NCBI GenBank assembly: GCA_027577415.1
Contig: JANBQS010000118.1
Span: forward strand, 1-33,470
From: Coemansia sp. RSA 922
Taxonomy: Eukaryota; Kickxellomycota; Kickxellomycetes; Kickxellales; Kickxellaceae
Reading direction: 5' to 3'
DNA length: 33,470 nt
Shown one piece after another: positions 24,939-33,470 of this stretch. Under the pieces are notes generated by a model, which did no database searches, was not told the origin of the DNA, and saw only the letters and a list, made by a program, of their open reading frames with translations. The stretch's first letter is position 1, and every line of letters starts with the position of its first letter. The position numbers and the translations under genes were made by a program.

Positions 24939-26297
24939 CTAAGCAGTCGAAGCTATAGAATCAGGGTTATCTTTGACATCTTCAACGAGTTCCTTTTCCT
25001 CTTCGGCAGAGTTCTTTACGCGGAACGACAAGTAAAACATTAAAACAGCAGCAACGTCCAGCAGAACCCAGTTGACGATCAACTGCGTCTTGAATGCGAC
25101 GTTCTTGGCGTCCAATTGCCACGACACAGCTGCACCAATCGACTGGATAGCCTTGTAGAACCCAGCATAACGAGCGAGTTTCGAAGCGTCGTTGGTGATA
25201 GTGCCCAGCAGCCAGTATGCCATGTTATTCCACAGCGCGTCTTGGATGCCCATGCAAGCGTAGAGGATGCACGGACCAGCCGCACGTGCCGTATCCTTAA
25301 AATCAATGGCGCCGCCAGGGTAATCGGTGGGTCCTGTCGCCGATGCACCATGCGTGTACCGCGACTGTACTTCGAGCGTGCCAGCCCATACAGCGTTAAC
25401 GGCGCAGAAAGTGATGGCAACGCCGATCAAGGCGCGGAGCTTGCGCGACAAAGACTGGTGGTCCAGTAGCTTTGTCAATGCAAACGAGGTGGCCATCTGC
25501 GCGCCCCAGTACCAGATATTGTTGAACCCCTTGGTACGCGTCGTGAACAGCGATCCGTTGTAGGGCCCAAACTGATACGAGTAGTAAAAGTTGGAGCTGA
25601 ACATCATCGGAATTAAAAGCAACATCCAGGGGTCGGCGAACAACCGGAGAATAGCCAGGGCGTCGTCCAAGATATTCTCGACCTTTTTGATCTCAATGCT
25701 GGATCCGTCGCTGCGCTTGACCTTGGATGGTGGTGCTAGGACTAGAGCGCAGAACGCACCACAGACTTCGATAGCCAAAAACGCAGCATATGCGGCATCC
25801 GACAATGGACCCTCGTGGTTGTAGTTGGTGAGCAAAAGCACGACACCACCAAGCACACCGCCCAAGTTGAATATGATCCAGAATATGGTGATGAACTTGC
25901 CCTTTTCGTTCTCCAGCGGATACGACATCATGATCATGCCCTGAGCGGTCCAGAATACGCCAGCACCCAATCCGAGCATTGCGCCGGCCCAGATCGTAAA
26001 CCACGACTTGCCTGTATGGTTAATGTATATGTACGAGGCTGAGTAAAGCGCAAACATGATGCCGCCAGTAAACATTGTGAACCGCACACCGCATTTGTTG
26101 ACGATGGCACCGCCGAATAGTCCAGAGAAGATAAAGCACACATATAAAGCCGTGTTGGCATTGTTTCCTGCCGTGCGGTCGACTTGACCTCCGCCGCCAG
26201 TGCCGTTCAGCGCGTTAAACATGCCCGGACATCCAAAGCAGACAAAGCCCAGGATAATAATTTGCGTCCTGGCCGCAAAATATGGCAAATAGCCCAT
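24939..26297 (-). CDS. UNC93-like major facilitator superfamily protein
   Basis: This 452-residue multi-pass protein of the UNC93-like branch (DUF895) of the major facilitator superfamily is a predicted membrane transporter or channel regulator; the substrate is unknown. The first segment (13-33, IIILGFVCFGCPGMFNALNG) carries the family's CPGMFNAL motif. Eleven to twelve hydrophobic segments follow, with GAGVFWTAQGMIMMSYP (110-126) and FWIIFNLGGVLGG conserved in fungal members. A cytosolic loop lies between the two halves (about 190-215), and the C-terminal tail is acidic (from about 428). ATG 26297 is the first in frame and sits just before the first segment. There is no intron. The stop is TAG. 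Confidence 0.93.
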   Translation of the reverse strand: MGYLPYFAARTQIIILGFVCFGCPGMFNALNGTGGGGQVDRTAGNNANTALYVCFIFSGLFGGAIVNKCGVRFTMFTGGIMFALYSASYIYINHTGKSWFTIWAGAMLGLGAGVFWTAQGMIMMSYPLENEKGKFITIFWIIFNLGGVLGGVVLLLTNYNHEGPLSDAAYAAFLAIEVCGAFCALVLAPPSKVKRSDGSSIEIKKVENILDDALAILRLFADPWMLLLIPMMFSSNFYYSYQFGPYNGSLFTTRTKGFNNIWYWGAQMATSFALTKLLDHQSLSRKLRALIGVAITFCAVNAVWAGTLEVQSRYTHGASATGPTDYPGGAIDFKDTARAAGPCILYACMGIQDALWNNMAYWLLGTITNDASKLARYAGFYKAIQSIGAAVSWQLDAKNVAFKTQLIVNWVLLDVAAVLMFYLSFRVKNSAEEEKELVEDVKDNPDSIASTA

Positions 26298-26750
26298 TGC
26301 TAAGCAGGTATAAAGTGATAGTAAAAGAGGATATTTAGTGTACAGAAAATATTAAAAAAAAAAAGACAAGGAATGGCAGAACTGAAAGGAATTTTTTGTG
26401 CAGAGCGCTTGCCATTACTTTTTATAACATAGCGGCGCTTTTCTCGCTTGATTTTCATATTCTCGCATTGTGCAAGGTTGTTCCTCCTATGGTCGATCTC
26501 GGTGAGAGGTACTACGAAAAAAGTGCGGCACTGTACGAATTGGAACAGTCTGGGGGTGCACAAAACACGGCGATTAGACATGAATGGCCAATTTCTCGGG
26601 CACTAGCTAGGCACCCGAGGGCCCGTGAGGCAAATCGCAGCGGAAATTGAGTCTTCTCAACAAAAAAATCTTGGAGGTAATGTGCAGCTCGGCAAATCTG
26701 TAGCTTTTGTGATGTTGGTATTATTAGGAAGATCGGCCAATAAAAAAAAA
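26298..26750. promoter_or_regulatory. Upstream of the UNC93-like gene, downstream of the Erg26-like gene
   Basis: The 453 bp hold the UNC93-like promoter and the 3' end of the Erg26-like gene, both on the minus strand. Overlapping frames on each strand (26300-26650) lack homology. A10 tract at about 26353-26362. Confidence 0.4.
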
Positions 26751-27821
26751 CTACTTTGTCTGAGAAGCAGCAGCGGATTCCTGCTCCTCCTTTGTCCAGC
26801 GCTCCAGACAGGCATTGACAGCGATAGGAACACCCTCGGTATATGGAATGCGCGGTGCGTATCCGAGATACTTTTTGGCTTTGGTAATGTTAAAGTAACG
26901 CGGCGTAAAGGTCATTCCAAAGACAAAAGGGATTTCATGCTTGATCAAGTGCACAGCCGCCAAAAGCCGAAGCAACCCCAGTATCAATGTAGCCACGAAG
27001 GTCGGGATAACGAGCTTTGGCCCACGAGTATCGCCGACCTGAGCCCACAAGAGGCGCATAAAAGACCACATGCCAATGGGCTCATCGTTGGTGATAAAGA
27101 ACACCTGACCTGCGACGTTTTCGTCATACAACTTGTCTGCGCACAAAAGATGGGCATCGGCTAGGTTGCCCACGTAGGTAAAGTCAAACATGGCGGTGTT
27201 GTTGCCGACTTGAATCAGCACGGGAATGTTCTTGCGCTGAGCCAGCAGTGCGCCAGGCGTGGTCTGGCGGTCGCCCGGACCAAAGATTCCCGAGGGCCGT
27301 AATGCAGCCGTACGCATGCCGTACATGTCATTGTACTCCAAAACCATCTTTTCGGCAATAGCCTTGGTCTCCGAGTAGTAGTCAGCAAAGGGACTCGCAT
27401 ATCCAATACTCTCATCGACGTACTCTAACCCCGAGCCAGAGTATACTACGCTGGCACTACTTGTGTAGACCAGTTTGTCTACACCGGCCTTGCGGCACTC
27501 CTCCAAGACCACCTTGGTTCCCTCAATGTTGACGCGGGTATGCAGGGCCTCGGGTGCCTTCATAATGGGCGACGCAGTGTGGAATACCACTGTGGCGGTC
27601 TGCCCACCAGCATTGAGCGCTGCCTCGACATCGTCCTTGCTGCAGATATCGCCCTGGAAGAACAAAATATCGTCGTCAAAGTAATTACGGCGAATGTCCA
27701 GGACGCGGATCTCGTTCGAATTGCCTGTTGTGCGGCGGCGCTCAGCAAGCGCAGTGACAATGGCGCGACCCAGAAAGCCCTCACCGCCGATAACAAGGTA
27801 AATTTCGCTATGTGCAGACAT
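26751..27821 (-). CDS. Erg26/NSDHL-like 3-beta-hydroxysteroid dehydrogenase
   Basis: This 356-residue enzyme belongs to the extended short-chain dehydrogenases of the Erg26/NSDHL type, which oxidise and decarboxylate the C4-carboxylated sterol intermediate at the ER during ergosterol synthesis. The Rossmann motif GGEGFLGR (12-19) binds NAD(P). Ser121-Ser122 with Tyr149-x3-Lys153 (YSETK) form the catalytic set. HTASP (81-85), LRPSGIFGPGD (174-184) and TYVGNLADAH (215-224) are family hallmarks. A hydrophobic segment at 271-293 fits the C-terminal membrane anchor. The length is right for Erg26. Related paralogues act on other 3-beta-hydroxysteroids, so the sterol substrate is inferred. It diverges from cytochrome c peroxidase. 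Confidence 0.9.
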   Translation of the reverse strand: MSAHSEIYLVIGGEGFLGRAIVTALAERRRTTGNSNEIRVLDIRRNYFDDDILFFQGDICSKDDVEAALNAGGQTATVVFHTASPIMKAPEALHTRVNIEGTKVVLEECRKAGVDKLVYTSSASVVYSGSGLEYVDESIGYASPFADYYSETKAIAEKMVLEYNDMYGMRTAALRPSGIFGPGDRQTTPGALLAQRKNIPVLIQVGNNTAMFDFTYVGNLADAHLLCADKLYDENVAGQVFFITNDEPIGMWSFMRLLWAQVGDTRGPKLVIPTFVATLILGLLRLLAAVHLIKHEIPFVFGMTFTPRYFNITKAKKYLGYAPRIPYTEGVPIAVNACLERWTKEEQESAAASQTK

Positions 27822-28247
27822 TTCAAAGCCAGTGCACGTTCAAAAAAGAATTAGATAGGGAGAGGGGGGACAAATTGCCGGTCCCTCCCTCTATTTGCAC
27901 CAAATCGTCATCAAGAGAAGACCGTGGCGGACTGGCAGGTGCCAGCGTAATCCAGATCAGCCCAAAATAAGCCGAAGTATTAGTAATATTGCGCGTGGGC
28001 GAGAGGATCCAGACATGTGTCTACGAGTGTGTGAAAGCGCGCGCATTTACCACTCTCAGGCGATCCAGAAAGAGATGGGAGTGGCTGAGGTCACTGCTGC
28101 CGATGAGAGATAACGGAGTGCCTTCTCGCATAAATAAACGTTTTTCAACTGTCTAACACTGTTTCTTCTCTTCGTTACTCTCGTTTTTTTATTATTATTA
28201 TTTAACTTTTGACATTTTCCCAACAAATAGCAAGTACTTATAAAAAA
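27822..28247. promoter_or_regulatory. Divergent promoter, Erg26-like / cytochrome c peroxidase
   Basis: Shared 426-bp region. CATAAATAAACG near 28129 is TATA-like, about 110 bp before the peroxidase start. A T-rich leader with (TTA)n follows, and the ATG lies in an A-rich context (TAAAAAAATGTC). Confidence 0.45.
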
Positions 28248-29321
28248 ATGTCTTCTACTCTTCGTACTGTTCCTCGTCTTGCACTTCGTGCACCAGCCAC
28301 TGCCAAGTTATCTGCACTGCGCCTGCCAGCTGCATCGACTCCAGCCCTTGCTCGCGCGTACAGCTCGCAGCAGCGGCAGTACCAGCTGCCACGCACACGC
28401 AAGGCAGGCACCGGCGGGATTCTCGGCGTGCTTGCCGCTGGCGCACTCGCCGGATGGTATTTCTACTCGAAGCAGCAAGACGAGACGCCCGCGTGGAAAA
28501 AAGTCAACTACCAGAACGTCTACAAGGACATTGCCGACTTGCTCGAGGACGAGAACTATGACGATGGATCCTACGGACCCGTGTTTGTGCGGCTAGCATG
28601 GCACTCGTCAGGCACGTACGACAAGAAGACGCGTACTGGCGGGTCTTCCGGTGCTACTATCCGTCATGCGCCAGAGTCTGAGCACGGCGCTAATGCCGGA
28701 CTCGATGTCGCGCGTCGTCGCCTGGAGCCCCTGAAGCAAAAGTACCGCAACATCTCATATGGCGACCTATATACGCTGGCTGGCGTTGTCGGCGTTCAGG
28801 AGCTCGGCGGGCCCACTGTGCAGTGGCGTCCAGGTCGCTCTGACAAGCTGGCTGATGCGTGCACGCCCGACGGACGTCTTCCTGACGCTGCGCAGGGCGC
28901 CGACCATGTGCGCGACATCTTCTACCGCATGGGCTTTGACGACCGTGAGATCGCCGCGCTGGTCGGTGCGCACGCCCTCGGCCGCTGCCACACCAACCGC
29001 AGTGGCTATGACGGACCATGGAACGCCTCGCCTACCGCGTTTACTAACTTTTTCTACACCGAGCTGCTTGAAAATACCTGGGTTCAAAAGAAGTGGGATG
29101 GACCAAAGCAGTTCGTCGACAAGCCCACCGGCGCCTTTATGATGCTGCCCGCTGACATGGCCTTCAAGACCGACCCGCGCTTCCGCACCTACATTGAGCT
29201 GTATGCCCGCGACCAAGACACCTTCTTCAACGACTTTTCCGCTGCCTTCGCCAAGCTTCTAGAGCTCGGCGTCAAGTTCCCTGAGGATGCCCCGACCTAT
29301 CGCTTCAAGACTCTGGACTAG
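28248..29321 (+). CDS. CCP1: Cytochrome c peroxidase, mitochondrial
   Basis: This 357-residue haem peroxidase reduces hydrogen peroxide with electrons from cytochrome c in the mitochondrial intermembrane space. The distal site is RLAWHSSG with Arg115, Trp118 and His119. The proximal haem ligand is His242 in GAHALGRCH. Trp258 in [10 protein letters not shown] is the equivalent of yeast Trp191, the radical site that distinguishes CCP from ascorbate peroxidase. Asp303 in MMLPADMAF hydrogen-bonds the proximal His. The N terminus is a basic presequence with a cleavage-prone ARAYSS (35-40), followed by a hydrophobic helix (56-73) like the bipartite sorting signal of yeast Ccp1. The frame opens upstream but 28248 is the first ATG. 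There is no intron. The ending [14 protein letters not shown] matches CCP. Confidence 0.96.
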   Translation: MSSTLRTVPRLALRAPATAKLSALRLPAASTPALARAYSSQQRQYQLPRTRKAGTGGILGVLAAGALAGWYFYSKQQDETPAWKKVNYQNVYKDIADLLEDENYDDGSYGPVFVRLAWHSSGTYDKKTRTGGSSGATIRHAPESEHGANAGLDVARRRLEPLKQKYRNISYGDLYTLAGVVGVQELGGPTVQWRPGRSDKLADACTPDGRLPDAAQGADHVRDIFYRMGFDDREIAALVGAHALGRCHTNRSGYDGPWNASPTAFTNFFYTELLENTWVQKKWDGPKQFVDKPTGAFMMLPADMAFKTDPRFRTYIELYARDQDTFFNDFSAAFAKLLELGVKFPEDAPTYRFKTLD

Positions 29322-29403
29322 GAGCAAAGAAAAAAAAGTCAACCATAGCCATCACTTTTAAATTACTTTACAAACCAATATTAAACACAACTCTTCTTCT
29401 TTA

Positions 29404-30455
29404 CTATTTCTTGGGCAATGTTCGCCGACTGAGACCAGCACGGGGCGCAGCGGATCCGCCCAGTAGGCTCATTAGCGATGAGCCGCCACCGCCGCGCACG
29501 CCTGTCCTACGCACTGACCCTGGCGACAATTGCAATGATAGTGAGCCTGACGATCCAGCAGACATCAACAGCGGCCGCGTGGCTTTGGGCGACGTCGGAC
29601 GTGACGGCGATTTCAGCAGAGATCCCAACTGCGAGGAGCTGCTCTTCTTCAGAACCGGTCGGGCAACAACCGGTGCAGCCTTTTTCACTGGCGTAGTAGC
29701 TGCCACCTTTTTTACTGCCGGCGCTGCTGCCTTCTTGACACGAGATGTCGCAGGCCTTGCTGCTGTTGCTGTGGCGGTCGGTTTGGGTTTGGCTGTTTCT
29801 GCTGCCTTTTTGCCCTTTCCCACGACTTTTTTGCCTCCGTAGTCAGACTCTGAGCCAGACCCTTGGTCAAACTCTTCATCGCTATCACTGTCGTCTCTCA
29901 CTCTCCTAGCCCCGCGTTTAGCTGTCGAGGGTGCAGCTCGGCTGCTGGGAGGGGATCGATCTCCTTCGTCGGCTGCTTCTGTTGGGCGGCGGACGGGTGA
30001 CGAGGAAATCTGCTCAGTCTCTGCAGTTCCCTCGCGGTGATGTGGCTCGTGGTCATCGTCGCTGCCTTCGTCTGAGAAATCGCCATGTTTCGTCTTCTTT
30101 TTGGCTGGCGATGATTTAGGCTCTACACTGCTCGCAGGTGCCTTTGGCTGTCTGCCTCGTTTCTTGGCCGGCGCCTTTGCACTATCAAGACGGGAGATAA
30201 AAGATGGGGTTTATAATCAGACCGCGGAGCTTACCTGGGACCACCATCAACTTCAACAAGTTTGCAACTTACCTTGGGCTTGGCTGTTCAAAGTCAGAGT
30301 CATCGCTGGCATCAAACGTCTGTTCAAAGTAGCTGACTGGTTTGTGAGCACGACTACAAGCAAAAGGGGGGAAGATGTGACGGAATTTGAGTTGGCAGAG
30401 TCTGGTTGCACTTGCGTCACGTACAATATAAAAAACACTACCTTGAGCGCGACAT
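29404..30455 (-). CDS. RAD51AP1/NUCKS1-like nuclear protein, three exons
   Basis: Exons on the minus strand are 30442-30455 (14 nt), 30273-30353 and 29404-30181, giving 290 residues. Introns are 88 nt (GTAGTG...TGTAG) and 91 nt (GTAAGT...GATAG). The spliced start MSRSSRAHKPVSYFEQTFDA then SDDSDFE matches the RAD51AP1/NUCKS1 N terminus (basic residues, KPV-x-Y, then an acidic Ser-Asp-Asp-Phe block). A second SDSDEEF...GSESDYGGKK (130-150) resembles NUCKS1. The middle is basic and disordered with repeated Lys-Lys-Ala-Ala. The C terminus RAGLSRRTLP (279-288) resembles the RAD51-interacting motif of RAD51AP1 (consensus near LGLSR). A role in RAD51-dependent homologous recombination and DNA binding is inferred. 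A reading starting in exon 3 alone would miss the diagnostic N terminus. Confidence 0.75.
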
Positions 30456-30607
30456 TGTATTTGCTTTATAGTAAATTAGGTTAATAAAAAATAAAGAGTA
30501 AAAAATAAAGACTGAAAGAGCGCGTCGCGTTGCAGAAGAATGTGTATGTGAAAATCCTCACTTTTTTTCCCGTACTTTTTTTGCGCAGCAGCCCAAACTT
30601 TTTATTC

Positions 30608-30808
30608 TTAGGTAAACACATTGGAAGCCATCAAGTTAGTCACGTAGCTTTCTAGTGTCGCCTGTTCTTGTGTTAGCTTGGATATCTCTTGCTCGAGCTG
30701 GTCGTATTTCGCTAGCTTTTGCTGAATCTCGGCCGCCATCGCCTTGACGTCCGCTTCGGCGTCGACTGGTGCTGTTGTTGAGGTTGTCGCTGGTGCTGGT
30801 CGAGACAT
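30608..30808 (-). CDS. SCOC-like short coiled-coil protein
   Basis: This 66-residue protein resembles the short coiled-coil protein family (SCOC, DUF2205), which in animals binds Arl1 at the Golgi and takes part in autophagy and trafficking. Residues 20-57 form a heptad-type coiled coil (AAEIQQKLAKYDQLEQEISK). The ending LESYVTNLMASNVF (52-65) matches the diagnostic end of SCOC (GQYIENLMSASSVF in human). The N terminus is a short disordered Pro/Ala/Thr stretch. ATG 30808 is the first in frame. The stop is TAA. The small size fits fungal members. It diverges from the HUL5 gene. Confidence 0.82.
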   Translation of the reverse strand: MSRPAPATTSTTAPVDAEADVKAMAAEIQQKLAKYDQLEQEISKLTQEQATLESYVTNLMASNVFT

Positions 30809-31227
30809 GGCGTTGCTAGTATTGTATAGAGAAAGTCAAAGTTGTGGTATCTTTACCTCGCCCGTGCCCGTGACTGATGATCACTCCATTGCATTAAGGC
30901 CGTGTATGGGAAATTCATGGCCATGTACACCATGGGGGCAAAATCCACTACGCTCTTGCGCATATGTCTGCAGACTCGCTATCATTCCAAGAGCTTCTTC
31001 TTCACTGACGACAACGCCCCTTCGCCATGGGCATTAGAGGAGGATATCCGCAGTCACCAAATCTTTAGCTCTGTTTAGACCTGGTGATCACGATTTATGC
31101 GTGGATTTATGATATGACGTGCGCCATTCCCTTACTTTTCTGCATTATCTTGCTGGCCCTTCTTTGGTTTCCTCTTCCTTCTCTTTTTTTCATTATCCTT
31201 TTTTACTCCGCTAATAACTTTTTAATC
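30809..31227. promoter_or_regulatory. Divergent promoter, SCOC-like / HUL5
   Basis: The 419 bp between starts have CCATGGG and CATGGCCATG palindromic pieces (30915-31030) and a T/C-rich leader (31128-31220) before the HUL5 ATG. No assigned operator. Confidence 0.4.
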
Positions 31228-33470
31228 ATGTTTAGCTTTCAAGGCGACTTTAAGCGACAGCGGAATATTAATTTGGGTGGTTCTCGCCGTAATGACACCA
31301 GTCGCGGCAATGCGAATGCCGTGTTAAGTAAGGCGCACGAAGACCGTGAGAGGCGCGAGCTTGAGCGGCGTCGTCAAAAGGCTGTGTCCACTATTCAGAG
31401 GTTTTGGCGAGGAAGGCGAGATACGGCCATTTGGCGCCAGCAGATGCGCGAGAGCTTGGACCTTTCGGTATTGAGTCGCCGCCAGATATCCCTGCCTGAA
31501 GCCTACCAGGTCTTGGCGCACTTTAGTTCTTATTACGACTCTCGCTCAAATGATGCCAGCACTATGCACTCGGTATTGCAGCTGTTGTTTGGAGCACCGG
31601 ATGGTATGGGGGCGGCACCGCCTAGTCAGCGTATACTCGCAATGGTGCGCGAGAGCTCGAGTGACTCGGATGATAGGCAGGACAAGTGGGTAGTGCTTGT
31701 CTCACGCCTGCTTGGGCAGTCTATAGACACGCTTGTGTCTGGGCACGCCTCATTCCGGGGCTATATCGATCTGGTGCTAAGCTCAGTGGCTTGCGCTGCT
31801 ACCGCTTACGACGGCAAGGCTTGGTCGTTCGGGTGGTTGGTCCTTTATAGAATGGTCGAAGTGAAGAACCTGTATGCCTTCTTGGCGCGGTGTATCTCAG
31901 ATGGCGATTACAAATCAAGCACTGGTAAAGTCACCACGGCGCTTGGCCTGGCGATGCGCCCACTCGCCTTTGCGCCGATGAGAGACCTGGCCATGCCTTG
32001 CTTTTCGCAGTGGATCCTGGCCATCCCTGGACTGCTTAACAAGATCGACGTCCAAGGCGTTACTGCACTCACTAGAATTGACGCAGAGTGGATCCAGCTC
32101 TTTGAGTGCATTCGCGACGACATGTTAACAAAACAGCGGCAACAGCAGCAGCAGCAGATATACTCATTGTCTGGTGTAGACAGCGTTGAGCTTTCGGTTG
32201 CTGCAATCAACACTATTGGCAACATGACTGCATTTGTCTCGCCACGGCTATCGCGATCAGGTTCGCTGACCGAGTTCGACTATGCCTTTGTCGCTACGTG
32301 TGCGGCATGCGCAAGTGCAGTCCCCAGCTGTGACCTGTTCGCCACTAAGCGTACGCTCGTGGGCAATAGCCAGGCATCGCGCTTGGTTCGTGCAGTGGAC
32401 CCACTGGCGCTAAAGTGGCTAAACAACGCCATGTCGGCTCAGATCCTTGAGTTGCTTGTGCGCGCCAGCTGCGAAAGCGCCACCATTGGTCATGGCGGTG
32501 ATGTGGTAGCAATGTCCGCGCAGACGTTGTTGCTGACATTTATTCAGCGGTGGGGCAGGACGGTGGGTCGTGCGGCGCTCGATAGCATCTTCCAGTCTGT
32601 CGATATTCGTGCGGTTAGGTGGCATAACGTGTTGCGCGACAAGGGCTTCCTTGAGCGATTTGCTGGAGCGCGCACAAAGATTGAATTTATAAAGGCATCC
32701 GATCTGTCGAGATTCCAGCTGCTTTGCGAGGTGCTCAACCGCCAGCTACAGGCAATTGGCGATGACGAGTTGTTTGAGAAGGGCATGTCGTTGTCAATTG
32801 ACGAGATCAAGGTGGTCGCGCGGGCAAGCCGCAACATTGCCTTTGCGCTGTACTGGGCGCAGGAGGAGTCCGAGGATATGGTGCGCATCCGCGACGCTAC
32901 GGCGTCACTTACTCGACAGCTGTTTATCCGCAATGCGCGCCATCCGTTTGTCGATGAGGAGTTCTGGCTGATCCAGCCCGCTCTTCTCGATATGACCTCG
33001 TTTGCAGACAAGGTTGCCGAGGACCCAGTGTTTACTGCTGAAACAAGCGAGGCCGCTGAAGAGGGTGGAGCATCTTCAGTTGGCTCGGATTCAGAGTCCG
33101 AGTCCGACATGGATGTCGACGATGATAGCCGGAGTGGAGGGAGTGCTGCGCCTGCTGCGCTTGGCGCTCGCAGCAGTCGCTTCAGTTGGCTGACAGCGGC
33201 ATACTCTGGCTTGGCGCGCTCGCCTCTTTCGCGCGTTGACCGCTCAATAACGACGCCTCGCGTTGCTGTGCTTCGCAACATTCCGTTTGTAGTGCCGTTC
33301 AGCGACCGCGTGCGCCTTTTCCACGCATTGATCAGACGCGACCGTGCACGGTTGAGTGGCGACCCATCTCTTGATCTGTTTGGATCCATGTCTCCAAACC
33401 ACGGGCCGCCTGCTCGCGCCAGAGTCAGGCGCGGCAGCATCTTTGATGACGGATTCCGAGCGCTGTTTCC
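31228..33470 (+). CDS. HUL5: HUL5/UBE3C HECT E3 ubiquitin ligase, 5' part
   Basis: This frame of 747 codons is open from the ATG at 31228 to the window edge, so the gene is cut off before its catalytic HECT domain. Hul5/UBE3C binds the proteasome and extends ubiquitin chains on stalled or misfolded substrates. The start MFSFQGDFKRQRNINLGG matches UBE3C (MFSFEGDFK...SLGG). A basic helix with an IQ-like motif follows (STIQRFWRGRRD, 54-65), as in the family. The middle is a long helical armadillo-like region with a short polyGln (codons near 32137-32157) and an acidic SDSESESDMDVDDD stretch (near 33086-33126). The end IPFVVPFSDRVRLF and RVRRGSIFDDGFRAL correspond to the conserved entry to the HECT domain. 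No intron is seen in this part. Confidence 0.94.
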   Translation, partial: MFSFQGDFKRQRNINLGGSRRNDTSRGNANAVLSKAHEDRERRELERRRQKAVSTIQRFWRGRRDTAIWRQQMRESLDLSVLSRRQISLPEAYQVLAHFSSYYDSRSNDASTMHSVLQLLFGAPDGMGAAPPSQRILAMVRESSSDSDDRQDKWVVLVSRLLGQSIDTLVSGHASFRGYIDLVLSSVACAATAYDGKAWSFGWLVLYRMVEVKNLYAFLARCISDGDYKSSTGKVTTALGLAMRPLAFAPMRDLAMPCFSQWILAIPGLLNKIDVQGVTALTRIDAEWIQLFECIRDDMLTKQRQQQQQQIYSLSGVDSVELSVAAINTIGNMTAFVSPRLSRSGSLTEFDYAFVATCAACASAVPSCDLFATKRTLVGNSQASRLVRAVDPLALKWLNNAMSAQILELLVRASCESATIGHGGDVVAMSAQTLLLTFIQRWGRTVGRAALDSIFQSVDIRAVRWHNVLRDKGFLERFAGARTKIEFIKASDLSRFQLLCEVLNRQLQAIGDDELFEKGMSLSIDEIKVVARASRNIAFALYWAQEESEDMVRIRDATASLTRQLFIRNARHPFVDEEFWLIQPALLDMTSFADKVAEDPVFTAETSEAAEEGGASSVGSDSESESDMDVDDDSRSGGSAAPAALGARSSRFSWLTAAYSGLARSPLSRVDRSITTPRVAVLRNIPFVVPFSDRVRLFHALIRRDRARLSGDPSLDLFGSMSPNHGPPARARVRRGSIFDDGFRALF

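Noticed and set aside
29404..29901. Treating the 165-codon minus-strand frame as a complete gene
   Set aside because: Its first codon is GTG, the frame continues upstream to a splice acceptor at 30181, and the spliced form recovers an ATG and the conserved N terminus.

Overview
The window is nuclear DNA of a fungus. Short GT-AG introns, long intron-poor genes with fungal homologues, a Pol III 5S rRNA gene outside any rDNA array, a eukaryotic tRNA-Val and two solo LTRs all point that way. The gene versions (a CGI-58/Cld1-like hydrolase, TTC39/Iml2, FAF2/Ubx2, Erg26-like, Hul5, and a RAD51AP1/NUCKS1-like protein that is not typical of yeasts) suggest an early-diverging lineage, possibly Kickxellomycotina. 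That placement is inference.

Layout. 1-3.1 kb is gene-poor, with a 5S rRNA gene (687-806), a tRNA-Val(AAC) (1495-1568, minus) and a solo LTR with a perfect 5-bp target-site duplication (1887-2039). 3.1-9.6 kb holds an orphan gene, a DUF1748 protein, an alpha/beta hydrolase, 3-hydroxyanthranilate 3,4-dioxygenase and a TTC39/Iml2 protein. 9.7-15.0 kb is an AT-rich accessory island of lineage-specific genes, all on the minus strand. It contains three copies of a small soluble family (family B, hallmark YNMG-x-YYIH; one copy broken) and three copies of a roughly 240-residue multi-pass membrane family (family A). Two family A copies lie in a 1.05-kb tandem duplication, and the third carries an in-frame TGA. 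15.4-20.1 kb returns to core genes: FAF2/Ubx2-like, RPB11 and an auxin-efflux-carrier-type transporter.

20.2-24.9 kb is a second gene-poor stretch with one AT-rich orphan ORF, a second solo LTR, a decayed hAT-like transposase and a 90-bp tandem repeat. 24.9-33.5 kb holds an UNC93-like membrane protein, an Erg26-like dehydrogenase, cytochrome c peroxidase, a spliced RAD51AP1/NUCKS1-like protein, a SCOC-like coiled-coil protein and the 5' part of a HUL5/UBE3C E3 ligase that runs off the window.

The core genes are mostly unrelated housekeeping functions: NAD synthesis, ER protein quality control and proteasome factors, transcription, sterol and peroxide metabolism, and recombination. FAF2/Ubx2 and Hul5 both serve ubiquitin-dependent protein degradation. 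The part that looks undescribed is the 9.8-15 kb island, where two unrelated orphan families have both expanded and partly decayed side by side. No function can be assigned from sequence alone. Every intact well-supported gene ends in TAG or TAA and none in TGA.
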